Positions 9,293 through 18,145 of a DNA stretch of 51,111 nt are shown here, in pieces; positions within the stretch are counted from its first letter, which is position 1, and the number at the start of each line of letters is the position of its first letter. The position numbers were made by a program, and so were the translations under genes. Below the pieces are notes generated by a model. The model saw only the letters and a list, made by a program, of their open reading frames with translations. It was not told where the DNA came from and ran no database searches. Origin of the DNA: Clostridia bacterium (lineage in GTDB: Bacteria > Bacillota > Clostridia > Christensenellales > Aristaeellaceae); contig JAUMVG010000019.1 in NCBI GenBank assembly GCA_030530315.1, positions 1-51,111 on the forward strand, written 5' to 3'.

Positions 9293-10651
9293 ATGGCCGC
9301 CATGGGCATCGACATCGGAACCACCACCATCAGCCTCGTCCTGCTGGACGAGGACAGCGGCGCGCTCGTCGCCAGCCGCACCCTCGCCCACAATGCCTTC
9401 ATCGACGACGGCTGCCCGGCGGGCAAGGTCCAGGACCCGGTGCGCATCTGGCTCCAGCTCCAGGACTGCGTCTCGGACCTGATTGCCGAACACGGCCAGC
9501 CCTCCTGCATCGGCCTCACGGGCCAGATGCACGGCATGCTGTACGTGGACCGCTGCGGCCGGGCCATCAGCCCCCTCTACACCTGGCAGGACGCCCGGAG
9601 CGCCGAGCCCGGCGCGTCCGGAGGCCCCTCCGCCGTCCGACTGCTGAAGGAGGCTGGCTGCGCCGCGGCGCCGGGCTACGGCCTGGCCACTCACTGCGCC
9701 CTGGCCCGCTCGGGCGGCGTGCCCAGGCTGGCCGCGCGGATGGCCACCGTCGCCGACTTCATCGGCATGAAGCTCACCGGCGCCTCCGAGCCTGTGCTGA
9801 CCCCGGACATGGCGGCCAGCTGGGGCGGCTTTGATTTGAAGGAGCGGACCTTCCAGGCCGACGTCCTGGAATCCCTCGGGCTGCGCCCGGAGCTGCTGCC
9901 CCGGGTGGACGCGGCCTACGGCATCCTGGGCGAGACTCCTGCGGGCGTGCCCGTGGCCTGCGCCCTGGGCGATAACCAGGCCAGTGTGATCGGCTCGGTC
10001 GCGAGCCCGGAGGACACGGTGCTCATCAACGTCGGCACCGGCAGCCAGGTCACCGTCCCGATCCGCAGCTGGGCAGACTGCGGCGATTTGTTGGAGCTGC
10101 GCCCCTGCCCCCCGGACGGCTACCTGCTGGTGGGCTGCGGCCTGTGCGGCGGGCGGGCCTACGCGATGCTGGAGCAGTTCTACCGGCTGGCCGCCGGCAC
10201 GGACGAGCCCCAGTACGACCGCATGCTGGCCCAGGCCATGGAATTCGTCGACCGCTTCGGCGCGGACGCCGCCTGGCGAGTGCGGACCACCTTTTCCGGC
10301 ACCCGGGCGGATCCCGACGCGCTGGGCGGCATTTCGGGCATCGGCATCCACAACTTCACCCCGGGAGCGCTGACGGCGGGCGTCGTTCGCGGCATCCTGG
10401 AGGAGTTGAAGGAACAATACGACGCCATGCGCGCCCTCTCCGGCATGAACGCCGCGCACCTGGTGGGTTCCGGCAACGGCCTCAGGAAGAACCCGCTGAT
10501 GCGGCGCTTCGCCGAGGCGCTGTTCGGGCTGCCGCTGTCCATTCCCGCCCACCGGGAGGAGGCCGCCTTTGGCGCGGCGCTGCACGCCATGGCCGCCGCC
10601 AGCCGGGTCGCTTCCCTGGACGAAGCCCGGTCCCTCATCCGCTACGACTGA
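9293..10651 (+). CDS. FGGY-family carbohydrate kinase, sedoheptulokinase-like
   Basis: The product has 452 residues. The ATPase phosphate-1 motif GIDIGTTT is at residues 5-12, GLTGQMHG near 72-79 and TWQDAR near 97-102. The second-half motifs ALGDNQAS and VGSGNGLRKN are in the right order. The LTGQMHG/TWQDxR combination and the ALGD(N)QAS stretch match sedoheptulokinases more closely than xylulokinases, but specificity can only be suggested. It phosphorylates a ketose or heptulose before entry into the pentose phosphate pathway. A GTG at 9284 is possible; ATG 9293 has GAGGTG 6 bases upstream and is preferred. Gene order places it between two oxidoreductases and the importer. Confidence 0.82.
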   Translation: MAAMGIDIGTTTISLVLLDEDSGALVASRTLAHNAFIDDGCPAGKVQDPVRIWLQLQDCVSDLIAEHGQPSCIGLTGQMHGMLYVDRCGRAISPLYTWQDARSAEPGASGGPSAVRLLKEAGCAAAPGYGLATHCALARSGGVPRLAARMATVADFIGMKLTGASEPVLTPDMAASWGGFDLKERTFQADVLESLGLRPELLPRVDAAYGILGETPAGVPVACALGDNQASVIGSVASPEDTVLINVGTGSQVTVPIRSWADCGDLLELRPCPPDGYLLVGCGLCGGRAYAMLEQFYRLAAGTDEPQYDRMLAQAMEFVDRFGADAAWRVRTTFSGTRADPDALGGISGIGIHNFTPGALTAGVVRGILEELKEQYDAMRALSGMNAAHLVGSGNGLRKNPLMRRFAEALFGLPLSIPAHREEAAFGAALHAMAAASRVASLDEARSLIRYD

Positions 10652-10762
10652 CAACCGCCGCGGCATCCGTGCGTCGCGGAACGCCTTTCCGGATCCGCCC
10701 CCTGTCTCGGCGCGATCATAGCAGAACGCAATCCCAAGAATACATGAAATGGAGGAAGTGTC

Positions 10763-12253
10763 GTGGGAGAAGTTATATTGACAATGAAGGGCATTGACAA
10801 ATCCTTCCCGGGCGTTCACGCCCTGGACCACGTGGATTTGGAAGTGCGCAAGGGCGAGGTACACGCGCTGATGGGCGAGAACGGCGCCGGCAAATCCACG
10901 CTGATGAAGGTGCTCACGGGCATTTACACCAAGGATTCCGGCACGATCACCTACGAGGGGCGCGAGGTGGAGTTCCACAACCCGAAGGAGGCCCAGGAGG
11001 CCGGCATCGTCATCGTTCACCAGGAGCTGAACATGATGAACCACCTGACCGTCGCCCAGAACATCTTCATCGGGCGCGAGTTCATGAAGGGCGGCCTGAT
11101 CGACGACCAGAAGATGAACGAGGAATCCCGCAAGCTGTTCTCCCAGCTGGGCATCGACATCGACCCCTCCGAGAAGATGGGCAACCTCACCGTCGGCAAG
11201 CAGCAGATGTGCGAAATCGCCAAGGCGATCTCCCATGAGGCGAAGGTCATCATCTTCGACGAGCCCTCCGCCGCGCTGACCGAGGCCGAGATCGAGGAGC
11301 TGTTCAAGATCATCCGCGACCTGCGCGCCAAGCAGCTGGGCATCGTCTACATCTCCCACCGCATGGACGAGATCAAGGTCATCACCGACCGCGTCACCGT
11401 CATGCGCGACGGCGGCTACGTGGGCACGCTGATCACCGAGGAGTGCACCAAGGACGACATCATCAACATGATGGTGGGCCGCGTCATCTACGAGGACCCC
11501 AAGACCCACTCCACCGTGCCCGACGACGCGCCGGTGGTGCTGAAGGTGGAACACCTGAACGCCGGCAAGATGGTCCGGGACGTGTCCTTCGAGCTGCGCA
11601 AGGGCGAGATTCTCGGCTTCTCCGGCCTGATGGGCGCCGGCCGCACCGAGACGGCCCGCGCGCTGTTCGGCGCGGACCCGAAGGAGTCCGGCGACATCTA
11701 CATCAACGGCAAGAAGGTGGAGATCCACTCTCCCCAGGACGCCGTCAGGAACGGCATCGGCTATCTGTCCGAGGACCGCAAGCGCTACGGCATCGTCGTG
11801 GGCAAGACCGTGGCGGAGAACTCCACCATGGCCAGCCTGAAGGACTTCGTGAAGGGCCTGTTCATCGACAAGAAGAAGGAAAACGACGCCACAAGGAAGT
11901 ACATCGACCGCCTCAAGACCAAGACGCCCAGCGTCGACCAGCTGGTGGTCAACCTCTCCGGCGGCAACCAGCAGAAGGTGGTCGTGGCAAAGTGGCTGGT
12001 GAAGAACTGCGACATACTGATCTTCGACGAGCCCACCCGAGGCATTGACGTCGGCGCCAAGAGCGAGATCTACCACCTGATGAACGAGCTGGCCGCCGAG
12101 GGCAAGTCCATCATCATGATCTCCTCTGAGATGACGGAGATCCTGCGCATGTCCGACCGCATCGTGGTGATGTGCGAGGGCCGCAAGACCGCGGAAATCG
12201 ATATCGCAGAGGCGACGCAGGAGAAGATCATGCACGCCGCGACGCTGCGATGA
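10763..12253 (+). CDS. Sugar ABC transporter ATPase, RbsA/MglA type (two nucleotide-binding domains)
   Basis: The 496-residue protein has two fused ATP-binding domains. The first has Walker A GENGAGKST at 38-46 and Walker B IIFDEPSAAL near 169-178. The second carries the degenerate P-loop GLMGAGRTE near 290-298, the signature LSGGNQQK and Walker B ILIFDEPTRGID. This dual layout is diagnostic of ribose/galactose/xylose-type (CUT2) importers. The start is a GTG at 10763 with GGAGG 7 bases ahead. It powers the two permeases encoded immediately downstream, with 14 and 12 base gaps. Confidence 0.95.
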   Translation: MGEVILTMKGIDKSFPGVHALDHVDLEVRKGEVHALMGENGAGKSTLMKVLTGIYTKDSGTITYEGREVEFHNPKEAQEAGIVIVHQELNMMNHLTVAQNIFIGREFMKGGLIDDQKMNEESRKLFSQLGIDIDPSEKMGNLTVGKQQMCEIAKAISHEAKVIIFDEPSAALTEAEIEELFKIIRDLRAKQLGIVYISHRMDEIKVITDRVTVMRDGGYVGTLITEECTKDDIINMMVGRVIYEDPKTHSTVPDDAPVVLKVEHLNAGKMVRDVSFELRKGEILGFSGLMGAGRTETARALFGADPKESGDIYINGKKVEIHSPQDAVRNGIGYLSEDRKRYGIVVGKTVAENSTMASLKDFVKGLFIDKKKENDATRKYIDRLKTKTPSVDQLVVNLSGGNQQKVVVAKWLVKNCDILIFDEPTRGIDVGAKSEIYHLMNELAAEGKSIIMISSEMTEILRMSDRIVVMCEGRKTAEIDIAEATQEKIMHAATLR

Positions 12254-12267
12254 CAGGAGGGTGACGC

Positions 12268-13239
12268 ATGGAGAATTTCAAGAACCTGCCAATCATCAAA
12301 AAGCTTGGCTTTAACCGCATCATACTGGTTTGCGTGTTGATTCTGATGTACTTCCTGTTCTCGCTGGGCAGCGGGCGCATGCTGGGCAGCGGCGACATCA
12401 AGAACGCGCTGAACATGGTGGACTACCTGGGCTTCCTGGCCCTGGGCGTCACCTTCGTCATCGCCACCGGCGGCATCGACTTTTCCATCGGCCCGGTGAT
12501 GGTGTGCGCCGGCCTGATCGCCGGCCGCCTGCTGGTCACCTTCGGCTGGCCCCTGTGGCTGGCGCTGATCATGTGCGTGGTCGTGGGCGCGATCTTCGGC
12601 GTGCTCAACGGCATCCTGGTGGCCTACATGGGCCTGCCCTCCTTCATCTCCTCCATGGCGTCGATGATGCTGGCCAAGGGCGTGGGCTCCGTGTTCACCC
12701 ACGTGCAGAACTCCAATTGGCCCGCCAGCGGCGCTGAGAACAGCTGGTACAAGTACCTGGTCACCTACAACGGCTTCCCCACCGGCCTGGTCTTCCTGCT
12801 GGTGGTGGCCATCATCTGCGCCATCCTGCTGAACAAGACCAAGATGGGCCGCTACATCCTGTGCATCGGCTCCAACCGCGAGGCCGTGCGCCTGTCCGGC
12901 GTCGACACCCGCAAGTGGGAGGCCCTGGCCTACGTGATCTGCGGTACCCTGGCGGGCATCGCGGCCATCACCTACGTGGGCGTCATCACCCAGGTTCAGC
13001 CGGGCCTCGGCGATGAGTTCAACAACAACGCCATCGCCAGCTGCGTGATGGGCGGCACCTCCATGGCGGGCGGCGTCGCCTCCATCGGCGGCACCATCAT
13101 CGGCGTGCTGATCATCTCCCTGCTGCGCGTGGGCATCCAGGCCATGGGCTTCAGGCCGGACTACCAGTACATCATCACCGGCATCATCGTGGCGCTGGCT
13201 GTGTTCGCGGACATCCGCAGCAGCAGCCGCAAGAAGTAA
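12268..13239 (+). CDS. Sugar ABC transporter permease 1, RbsC type
   Basis: The 323-residue protein has eight to ten hydrophobic segments and the CUT2 permease signature GGIDFSIGPVM near residue 70, where the family usually has GGIDLSVG. NREAVRLSGVDTRKW near 207-221 is the cytoplasmic loop that contacts the ATPase. AGGAGGG precedes the start. It pairs with a second, different permease, so the membrane channel is probably a heterodimer. Confidence 0.93.
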   Translation: MENFKNLPIIKKLGFNRIILVCVLILMYFLFSLGSGRMLGSGDIKNALNMVDYLGFLALGVTFVIATGGIDFSIGPVMVCAGLIAGRLLVTFGWPLWLALIMCVVVGAIFGVLNGILVAYMGLPSFISSMASMMLAKGVGSVFTHVQNSNWPASGAENSWYKYLVTYNGFPTGLVFLLVVAIICAILLNKTKMGRYILCIGSNREAVRLSGVDTRKWEALAYVICGTLAGIAAITYVGVITQVQPGLGDEFNNNAIASCVMGGTSMAGGVASIGGTIIGVLIISLLRVGIQAMGFRPDYQYIITGIIVALAVFADIRSSSRKK

Positions 13240-13251
13240 GGAGGCGCGATC

Positions 13252-14259
13252 ATGCAGATACAGGGAAATGAAAAGCGGGGCTTCGCCAACAACCCCATCG
13301 TCAGAGCCATCGGCCTGCAGCGCATCGTGGTCGTGCTGGCCGTCATACTGGAGGCTTTGCTGTTCAGCGTGTTGAGCCCTGCCTTCCGGCAGTACGCCAC
13401 CGTCGTCAGCATCCTCGACTACTCCTACTACATCAGCTTCATGGCCATCGGCGTCACCTTCTGCCTGATCTCCGGCGGCAACGACCTGTCCGTCGGCGCG
13501 GGCATGATCTGCTACGCCCTGGCGGGCGGCTACCTGGTGCAGCACATGGGCTGGCCCGTGTGGGGCGGCATGCTGGTCACCATCGCCATGGGCCTGTGCT
13601 TCGGCGTGCTGAACGGCGCGATGGTCGCCATCATGAACCTGCCGCCCTTCATCGCCACGCTGTGCACGATGCTGATCACCCGCGGCCTCGGCTCCATCCT
13701 CACCGGCGGCATGGCCGTCTCCTGGCCCTCCCGCAGCGGCAATGGCGGTTGGTTCCGCAGCATGTTCAAGATCATCAACAGCGGCAAGATCTTCCCGGTG
13801 GGCTTCGCCATCGTGCTGTTCTTCATCATACTGATGACGCTGGTGCTGAACAAGACCAAGGTGGGCCGCTACATCATCGCCATCGGCTCCAACAAGGAGG
13901 CTGCGCGCCTGTCCGGCGTGAACGTGATCAAGTACCAGATGATGGCCTACATCATCTCCGGCTTCTTCGCGGGCCTGGCGGGCATCGCCTACTCCGCCAC
14001 CTTCTCCTCCTCCGTGGCCCCCGGCACCGGCGCGGGCCTGGAGCTGGACGCCATCGGCGGCGCGATCATCGGCGGCACTTCGATGACCGGCGGCTCGGGC
14101 AGCGTCATCGGCACGCTGCTGGGCGTGTTCGTCATGTCGCTGCTGAAGACCGGCCTGCCCTACGTGGGCCTGCAGGCCAACTGGCAGCAGATCATCACCG
14201 GACTCGTGCTGATCGTGGCCATCTACATCGACGTGCTGAAGAACAAGAAAACCGCGTAA
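13252..14259 (+). CDS. Sugar ABC transporter permease 2, RbsC type
   Basis: This 335-residue permease is a distant paralogue of the preceding one, with matching motifs GGNDLSVGAGM near residue 81 and SNKEAARLSGVNV near 213-225. Most ribose-type importers use a homodimer of one permease. Two adjacent, diverged copies suggest a heterodimeric channel, as in some CUT2 systems of Clostridia. Start by GGAGG 8 bases upstream. Confidence 0.93.
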   Translation: MQIQGNEKRGFANNPIVRAIGLQRIVVVLAVILEALLFSVLSPAFRQYATVVSILDYSYYISFMAIGVTFCLISGGNDLSVGAGMICYALAGGYLVQHMGWPVWGGMLVTIAMGLCFGVLNGAMVAIMNLPPFIATLCTMLITRGLGSILTGGMAVSWPSRSGNGGWFRSMFKIINSGKIFPVGFAIVLFFIILMTLVLNKTKVGRYIIAIGSNKEAARLSGVNVIKYQMMAYIISGFFAGLAGIAYSATFSSSVAPGTGAGLELDAIGGAIIGGTSMTGGSGSVIGTLLGVFVMSLLKTGLPYVGLQANWQQIITGLVLIVAIYIDVLKNKKTA

Positions 14260-14293
14260 CGAGTGAGAACCATCGCGTTTTGTAAATCCCATG

Positions 14294-14322
14294 TTGACTT
14301 AAATGTGCCGGGATGATATAAT
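14294..14322 (+). promoter_or_regulatory. Separate promoter of the sugar-binding protein gene
   Basis: TTGACT (14294-14299) and TATAAT (14317-14322) with a 17-base spacer lie in the 153-bp gap before the binding-protein gene. It would give extra transcripts of the binding protein, which is normally needed in molar excess over the membrane parts. Confidence 0.88.
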
Positions 14323-14412
14323 AGTCACGGTTCGTTTGGACAATGTGAGATATTTATGATGTTAACCGCCGCGAGCGGTAAACATAGAACACATTTTGTA
14401 GGAGGTATCCCC

Positions 14413-15459
14413 ATGAAGAAAGTTTTGGCTGTTGTCCTGGCACTGATGCTGGTCTTCAGCGCCACCGCCGCGTTCGCCGCGGAGTACGAGATCGTGTCCA
14501 AGGGCTTCCAGCACCAGTACTGGCAGGCCGTCCTGGCCGGCGCCCAGCAGAAGGCTGACGAGCTCGGCGTTGAGATCAACTTCGTCGGCCCCGCCAACGA
14601 GTCCGCCTATGACGAGCAGCTGTCCCAGCTGAACTCCGCCATCAACGCCAGCCCCAAGGCCATCGGCCTGGCTGCCCTGTCCACCGAGACCTGCCTGGAT
14701 GCCATCAAGGAAGCGCAGGCTGCCGGCATCCCGATCATCGGCTTCGACTCCGGCGTGCCGGATGCTCCCGAAGGCGCTGTTCTGGCCAATTGCGCCACCA
14801 ACAACTACAATGCCGGCGCTCTGGCCGGTGAGAAGGTCTACGAAGCCATCGCCGATCGCATCGCCGCGGCTGAGGGCTCCGTCCGCATCGGCGTGTCCGC
14901 TCAGGACGCCGTCTCCGAGTCCGTCACCCAGCGTGGCCTGGGCTTCATCGACAAGATCGGTGAGCTGGCCGCTGCTGACGGCTACACCGTGAAGCTGGAA
15001 GGCAACGAGAAGTATGTCAACGATGCCAAGGTCGAGTCCGTAGACGACGGCAAGATCATCATCGAGACCCTGGTTCCCTCCCAGGTGACCTCCGAGCTGT
15101 CCGCCATCGACTGCCAGACCCTGCTGAACAAGGCTGACATCATCGCGATCTACGGCTCCAACCAGCACTCCGCTGAGGCCATCGTGACCGCCAACGAGAA
15201 CCTGCAGAAGGTCGGCACCGGCGAAGGCCAGGTCATCGCTGCGGGCTTCGACTCCGGCGCCGTCATCAAGGCCGCCGTCGCCGATGGCACCTTCCTGGGC
15301 GCCATCACCCAGGCTCCCTTCGCGATGGGCGCTGCCCTGGTTGACACCCTGGTGAAGGCCGCCAACGGCGAGGAAGTCGCCGACGTCGACACCGGCTGCC
15401 AGTGGTACACCGCTGAGAACATGGAAGACGCCGACATCGCCATCAACCTGTACGACTAA
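14413..15459 (+). CDS. Sugar-binding protein of the ABC importer, RbsB type
   Basis: The 348-residue product has a signal peptide of about 23 residues (MKKVLAVVLALMLVFSATAA) and then a periplasmic-binding-protein type I fold: KGFQHQYWQAVLAGAQQKADELG is split here as the first strand and helix, SPKAIGLAALS and GIPIIGFDSGV follow, and AAGFDSGAVIKAAV lies near the C-terminus. It binds the sugar outside the cell and delivers it to the permeases. GGAGGTATCCCC precedes ATG 14413. The signal peptide lacks a lipobox cysteine, unlike most Gram-positive binding proteins, which are lipoproteins. Base use is somewhat different from the upstream genes (more GCT and GAG), as expected for high expression. 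Confidence 0.93.
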   Translation: MKKVLAVVLALMLVFSATAAFAAEYEIVSKGFQHQYWQAVLAGAQQKADELGVEINFVGPANESAYDEQLSQLNSAINASPKAIGLAALSTETCLDAIKEAQAAGIPIIGFDSGVPDAPEGAVLANCATNNYNAGALAGEKVYEAIADRIAAAEGSVRIGVSAQDAVSESVTQRGLGFIDKIGELAAADGYTVKLEGNEKYVNDAKVESVDDGKIIIETLVPSQVTSELSAIDCQTLLNKADIIAIYGSNQHSAEAIVTANENLQKVGTGEGQVIAAGFDSGAVIKAAVADGTFLGAITQAPFAMGAALVDTLVKAANGEEVADVDTGCQWYTAENMEDADIAINLYD

Positions 15460-15502
15460 TTCGTAATCCGGTTTGACGCTGTAAGCGCCCATAAGCCAAC
15501 AA

Positions 15503-15535
15503 CGGCCTGCCCAGTAATGGGCAGGCCGATTTGTG
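15503..15535 (+). terminator. Intrinsic terminator of the sugar importer operon
   Basis: A perfect 11-bp stem (15503-15513 with 15518-15528) around GTAA is followed by ATTTGTG. It lies about 44 bases after the stop codon. Confidence 0.85.
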
Positions 15536-15548
15536 TTGAAATAAAGCT

Positions 15549-15857
15549 TTACAGTTCCAGGTTTCTTCCCATCTGCGTCGCCATCTCCAGGCGCTCCGCC
15601 AGGGGACCTGCGCCGTCGATCCGCTTCGCCAGGGCCCGATAGTCCCCGGCCAGCGCGCCGAGTTCCTCCAGCGCGTCGTCCAGTTCCTCCCGGGCGTCCT
15701 CGCCGCCCAGCTCGTCGAACAGCATCAGCGCGTCCTCAAATTCCGCGTTGAGCTCCTCCAGCGCCTCGGCCTCCCCGCCGTCCAGCGCCTCCGCCAGCGC
15801 GTCCAGCTCCGCGAGGATCTCCCGCAGCCGTTCCACGTAATTGTCCATTGCCAGCAC
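15549..15857 (-). CDS. Small acidic coiled-coil protein of unknown function
   Basis: The 102-residue product is very acidic and dominated by Leu, Ala, Glu and Asp heptads from residue 8 to 80, so a long helical hairpin or coiled coil is expected. There is no signal peptide, membrane segment or known motif. The start is GTG 15857, because AAGGAGG lies 7 bases before it while the in-frame ATG nine bases on is too distant. It has its own promoter and is isolated between two plus-strand units. Confidence 0.7.
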   Translation of the reverse strand: MLAMDNYVERLREILAELDALAEALDGGEAEALEELNAEFEDALMLFDELGGEDAREELDDALEELGALAGDYRALAKRIDGAGPLAERLEMATQMGRNLEL

Positions 15858-15878
15858 GATACCGCCTCCTTGTCCTAC

Positions 15879-15907
15879 AGTATACCGCCAAATCGCCGTT
15901 CCCGCAA
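15879..15907 (-). promoter_or_regulatory. Promoter of the small acidic protein gene
   Basis: On the minus strand TTGCGG (15907-15902) and TATACT (15884-15879) are separated by 17 bases, 22 bases before the GTG start. Confidence 0.65.
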
Positions 15908-16034
15908 GCGTCGGACGGCTGCATACCCCGCCGCAAACAAAATTTCTCCATAATCCGCAATTTTGGAAGGTAAAACGGGCACTTTGCTCGAATATTTGTA
16001 TGATGTGCTTTTCTTTCTTTATGGGGGTAAATGT

Positions 16035-16295
16035 ATGGACAAGAAGACCGCGCTGATCCGCCGCCTGCGCACGGCGGCTTCGCTGATCCTGGTGGGGCTG
16101 TACGTCCTGGGCCTGGTCGCCATGGTGGCCTTTTCCTTCCAGGCCGGGCTCATCCTGTGGGTGATCTCCACCCTCGGCGGCATCGGCCTGCTGTATTGGA
16201 TCCGCACCATGGACAAGCGGAACGCGCCGGAGGAGAACCAGAAGCCCGACGGACCGGAGCAGCCCTCCGGGGAGGCGGACGAGCCATGCGAATGA
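16035..16295 (+). CDS. Small two-helix membrane protein
   Basis: The 86-residue product has a basic start (MDKKTALIRRLR), two hydrophobic segments at about residues 15-35 and 38-56, and a hydrophilic, Pro/Glu-rich cytoplasmic tail. No family is recognised. ATG 16035 is chosen because GGGGGTAAATGT precedes it. The frame is open further upstream without a supporting ribosome binding site. Its end overlaps the start of trmB by 10 bases, so the two are probably translationally coupled. Confidence 0.75.
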   Translation: MDKKTALIRRLRTAASLILVGLYVLGLVAMVAFSFQAGLILWVISTLGGIGLLYWIRTMDKRNAPEENQKPDGPEQPSGEADEPCE

Positions 16296-16987
16296 GGCGA
16301 AAGCCCTGGACGGAGCCGGAGCTGGCCGCCAGCGCGTGCTTTGTCGAGGAACCAGCCATCCACCGGGGCCGCTGGCAGGCGCTGTTCCAGCAGGCGCGGC
16401 CCGTGCACCTGGAGATCGGCTGCGGCAAGGGCGTCTCCACCGCGCAGATGGCCCACGCCAACCCGGACATCAACTACATCGCCGTGGACGAGGTGCGCCA
16501 CGTCCTCGCGGTGGCCGTTCGCAACGCCAGGCAGGCCTATGAGGGCCGTGAGCCGGAGAACCTCCGCTTTTCCGCGGTGGACGCCATGCGCATCTACGAC
16601 ACCTTCTCCCCCGCCGACGGCATCCAGCGCATCTACATCAACTTCTGCAACCCCTGGGACGAGCGGGCCAAGCACCACAAGCGCCGCCTGACCCACCCCC
16701 GGCAGCTCTACCAGTACCGGGACTTTCTCGCCCCCGGCGGAGAGCTCTGGTTCAAGACCGACAACGACGCCCTGTTCACCGCCACCAAGCGCTATCTGGG
16801 CGAGTGCGGCTTTGAGATCCTCTACCTTACCGACGATCTTCACGCCTCGGGCTTCCAGCCGAACTACGTCAGCGAGCACGAGCAGCTGTACGTGGGCATG
16901 GGCAAGAATATCCACTTCCTGATCGCAAAGATGGTGCCGCTTTCCGGCGCCGATGATATTCACCAAACAGATGGAGGGAAACAAAAC
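16286..16987 (+). CDS. trmB: tRNA (guanine-N7-)-methyltransferase module, open into the next gene
   Basis: This 234-codon stretch encodes TrmB, which methylates G46 in the tRNA variable loop using S-adenosylmethionine. The SAM-binding motif LEIGCGKG is at residues 42-49, and the conserved PW-x(4)-HHKRRL pattern appears as NPWDERAKHHKRRLTH. There is no stop codon at its end: the frame continues through a short linker straight into the class II aldolase start at 16988. A true TrmB would be expected to end near residue 220. Either a 593-residue fusion protein is made, or the stop has been lost and the aldolase is also started internally. The upstream gene overlaps by 10 bases. Confidence 0.88.
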
Positions 16988-18067
16988 ATGAGCAGCTTCT
17001 TTGAAACCAACCGTGACCGCCTCGAAAACTTCACCCGCGTCTCCAGCAGCGTCGGCGCCCGCGCCGACTACGTACAGGGCGGCGGCGGCAACACCTCCGC
17101 CAAGCTGGACGGCGGCCTGATGGCCATCAAGGCCTCCGGCTACTGCCTGAAGGACATCCGCCCCGACGCCGCCTACGCCGTGCTGGACTACGAGGCCCTC
17201 CGCGCCTTCTACAACGGCAGCAACCCCGCCGACTTCGAGGACGTGGAGAAGGCCGGCAGCGACCAGGCCAAGGCCAACACCCGCACGATCGAGGGCCTCG
17301 CCGCGCTGCGCCCCTCGGTGGAAGCCGGCTTCCACTCCATCCTCAGCACCTACGTCGCCCACAGCCACAGCGTCTATGCCAACCTGGCCGCCTGCAGCGA
17401 AGAGCTCGCCGCCATCGCCGCCAAGGCCCTCGAGGGCGCGGACTACACCTGGGGCTGGGTCTCCTACGTGGATCCCGGCGCCCGGCTGACCTTCTCCATC
17501 CGGGACGAGCTGAAGCGCGTCAAGGAAGAGACTGGCCGCGTTCCCGCCGCCATCTTCATGCAGAACCACGGCCTGATCGTCCACAGCGACGATCCCGACG
17601 AGTGCATCCGCATCCACACCGACGTCAACAACCGCATCGCCAGGGCCTTTGGCATCGAGAACGGCGACTTCCCCGCCGTCTCCGTCCGGGAGGTGGGCGA
17701 CGGCCTGGTGGAGGCGGTGTGCCCCTACCTCGCGGAGCAGCTGTCCTCCGGCGACTTCAGCGAGAAGTTCCTGCTGGAGTCCCCGCTGTACCCCGATCAG
17801 CTGGTGTTCCTGACCGGCGCCTTCTCCTTCGGCGAGGGCAAGCCCGAGGAGGGCGCCGCCGTGGCCAACCCCAAGACCGGCGTCGTCACCTTCAACATGC
17901 CCGCCGCGAAGGCCCAGGTCATCGCCGAGACGCTGACCGCCGTCACCTTCATCTGCCGCACCATCGCCAGGAACGGCTATCACCTCTCCACCATGGGCGA
18001 GGCCGCCAAGGCCTTCATCGCCAACTGGGAGAGCGAGAAGTACCGCAAGTCCCTGGCCGGGAAATAA
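16988..18067 (+). CDS. Class II aldolase/adducin family protein
   Basis: From the internal ATG 16988 the product has 359 residues. QGGGGNTSAKL near residues 31-41 is the phosphate-binding glycine/asparagine/serine stretch of class II aldolases. HSHSVYAN near 118-125 and NHGLIV near 190-195 supply the metal-binding histidines. Related enzymes cleave or dehydrate sugar phosphates such as rhamnulose 1-phosphate and fuculose 1-phosphate. A good ribosome binding site, GGAGG, lies 10 bases before this ATG, so separate translation is likely, although the frame is open from trmB. The protein is longer than simple class II aldolases (about 215 residues) and resembles the aldolase half of the bifunctional rhamnulose-phosphate aldolase/dehydrogenases. 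It could act on the sugar of the upstream locus; this is inference. Confidence 0.82.
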   Translation: MSSFFETNRDRLENFTRVSSSVGARADYVQGGGGNTSAKLDGGLMAIKASGYCLKDIRPDAAYAVLDYEALRAFYNGSNPADFEDVEKAGSDQAKANTRTIEGLAALRPSVEAGFHSILSTYVAHSHSVYANLAACSEELAAIAAKALEGADYTWGWVSYVDPGARLTFSIRDELKRVKEETGRVPAAIFMQNHGLIVHSDDPDECIRIHTDVNNRIARAFGIENGDFPAVSVREVGDGLVEAVCPYLAEQLSSGDFSEKFLLESPLYPDQLVFLTGAFSFGEGKPEEGAAVANPKTGVVTFNMPAAKAQVIAETLTAVTFICRTIARNGYHLSTMGEAAKAFIANWESEKYRKSLAGK

Positions 18068-18073
18068 AAAGGC

Positions 18074-18113
18074 CGGGCTGCGGACCGCGCCGGTGGCACC
18101 GGTCCGCAGCCCG
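18074..18113 (+). terminator. Terminator-like hairpin after the aldolase gene
   Basis: CGGGCTGCGGACCG pairs with CGGTCCGCAGCCCG (18100-18113) as a perfect 14-bp stem, 6 bases after the stop codon. No T-run follows. Confidence 0.55.
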
Positions 18114-18145
18114 TCGCAGCCAAATGCCGATACAAAGGAGCTTCC

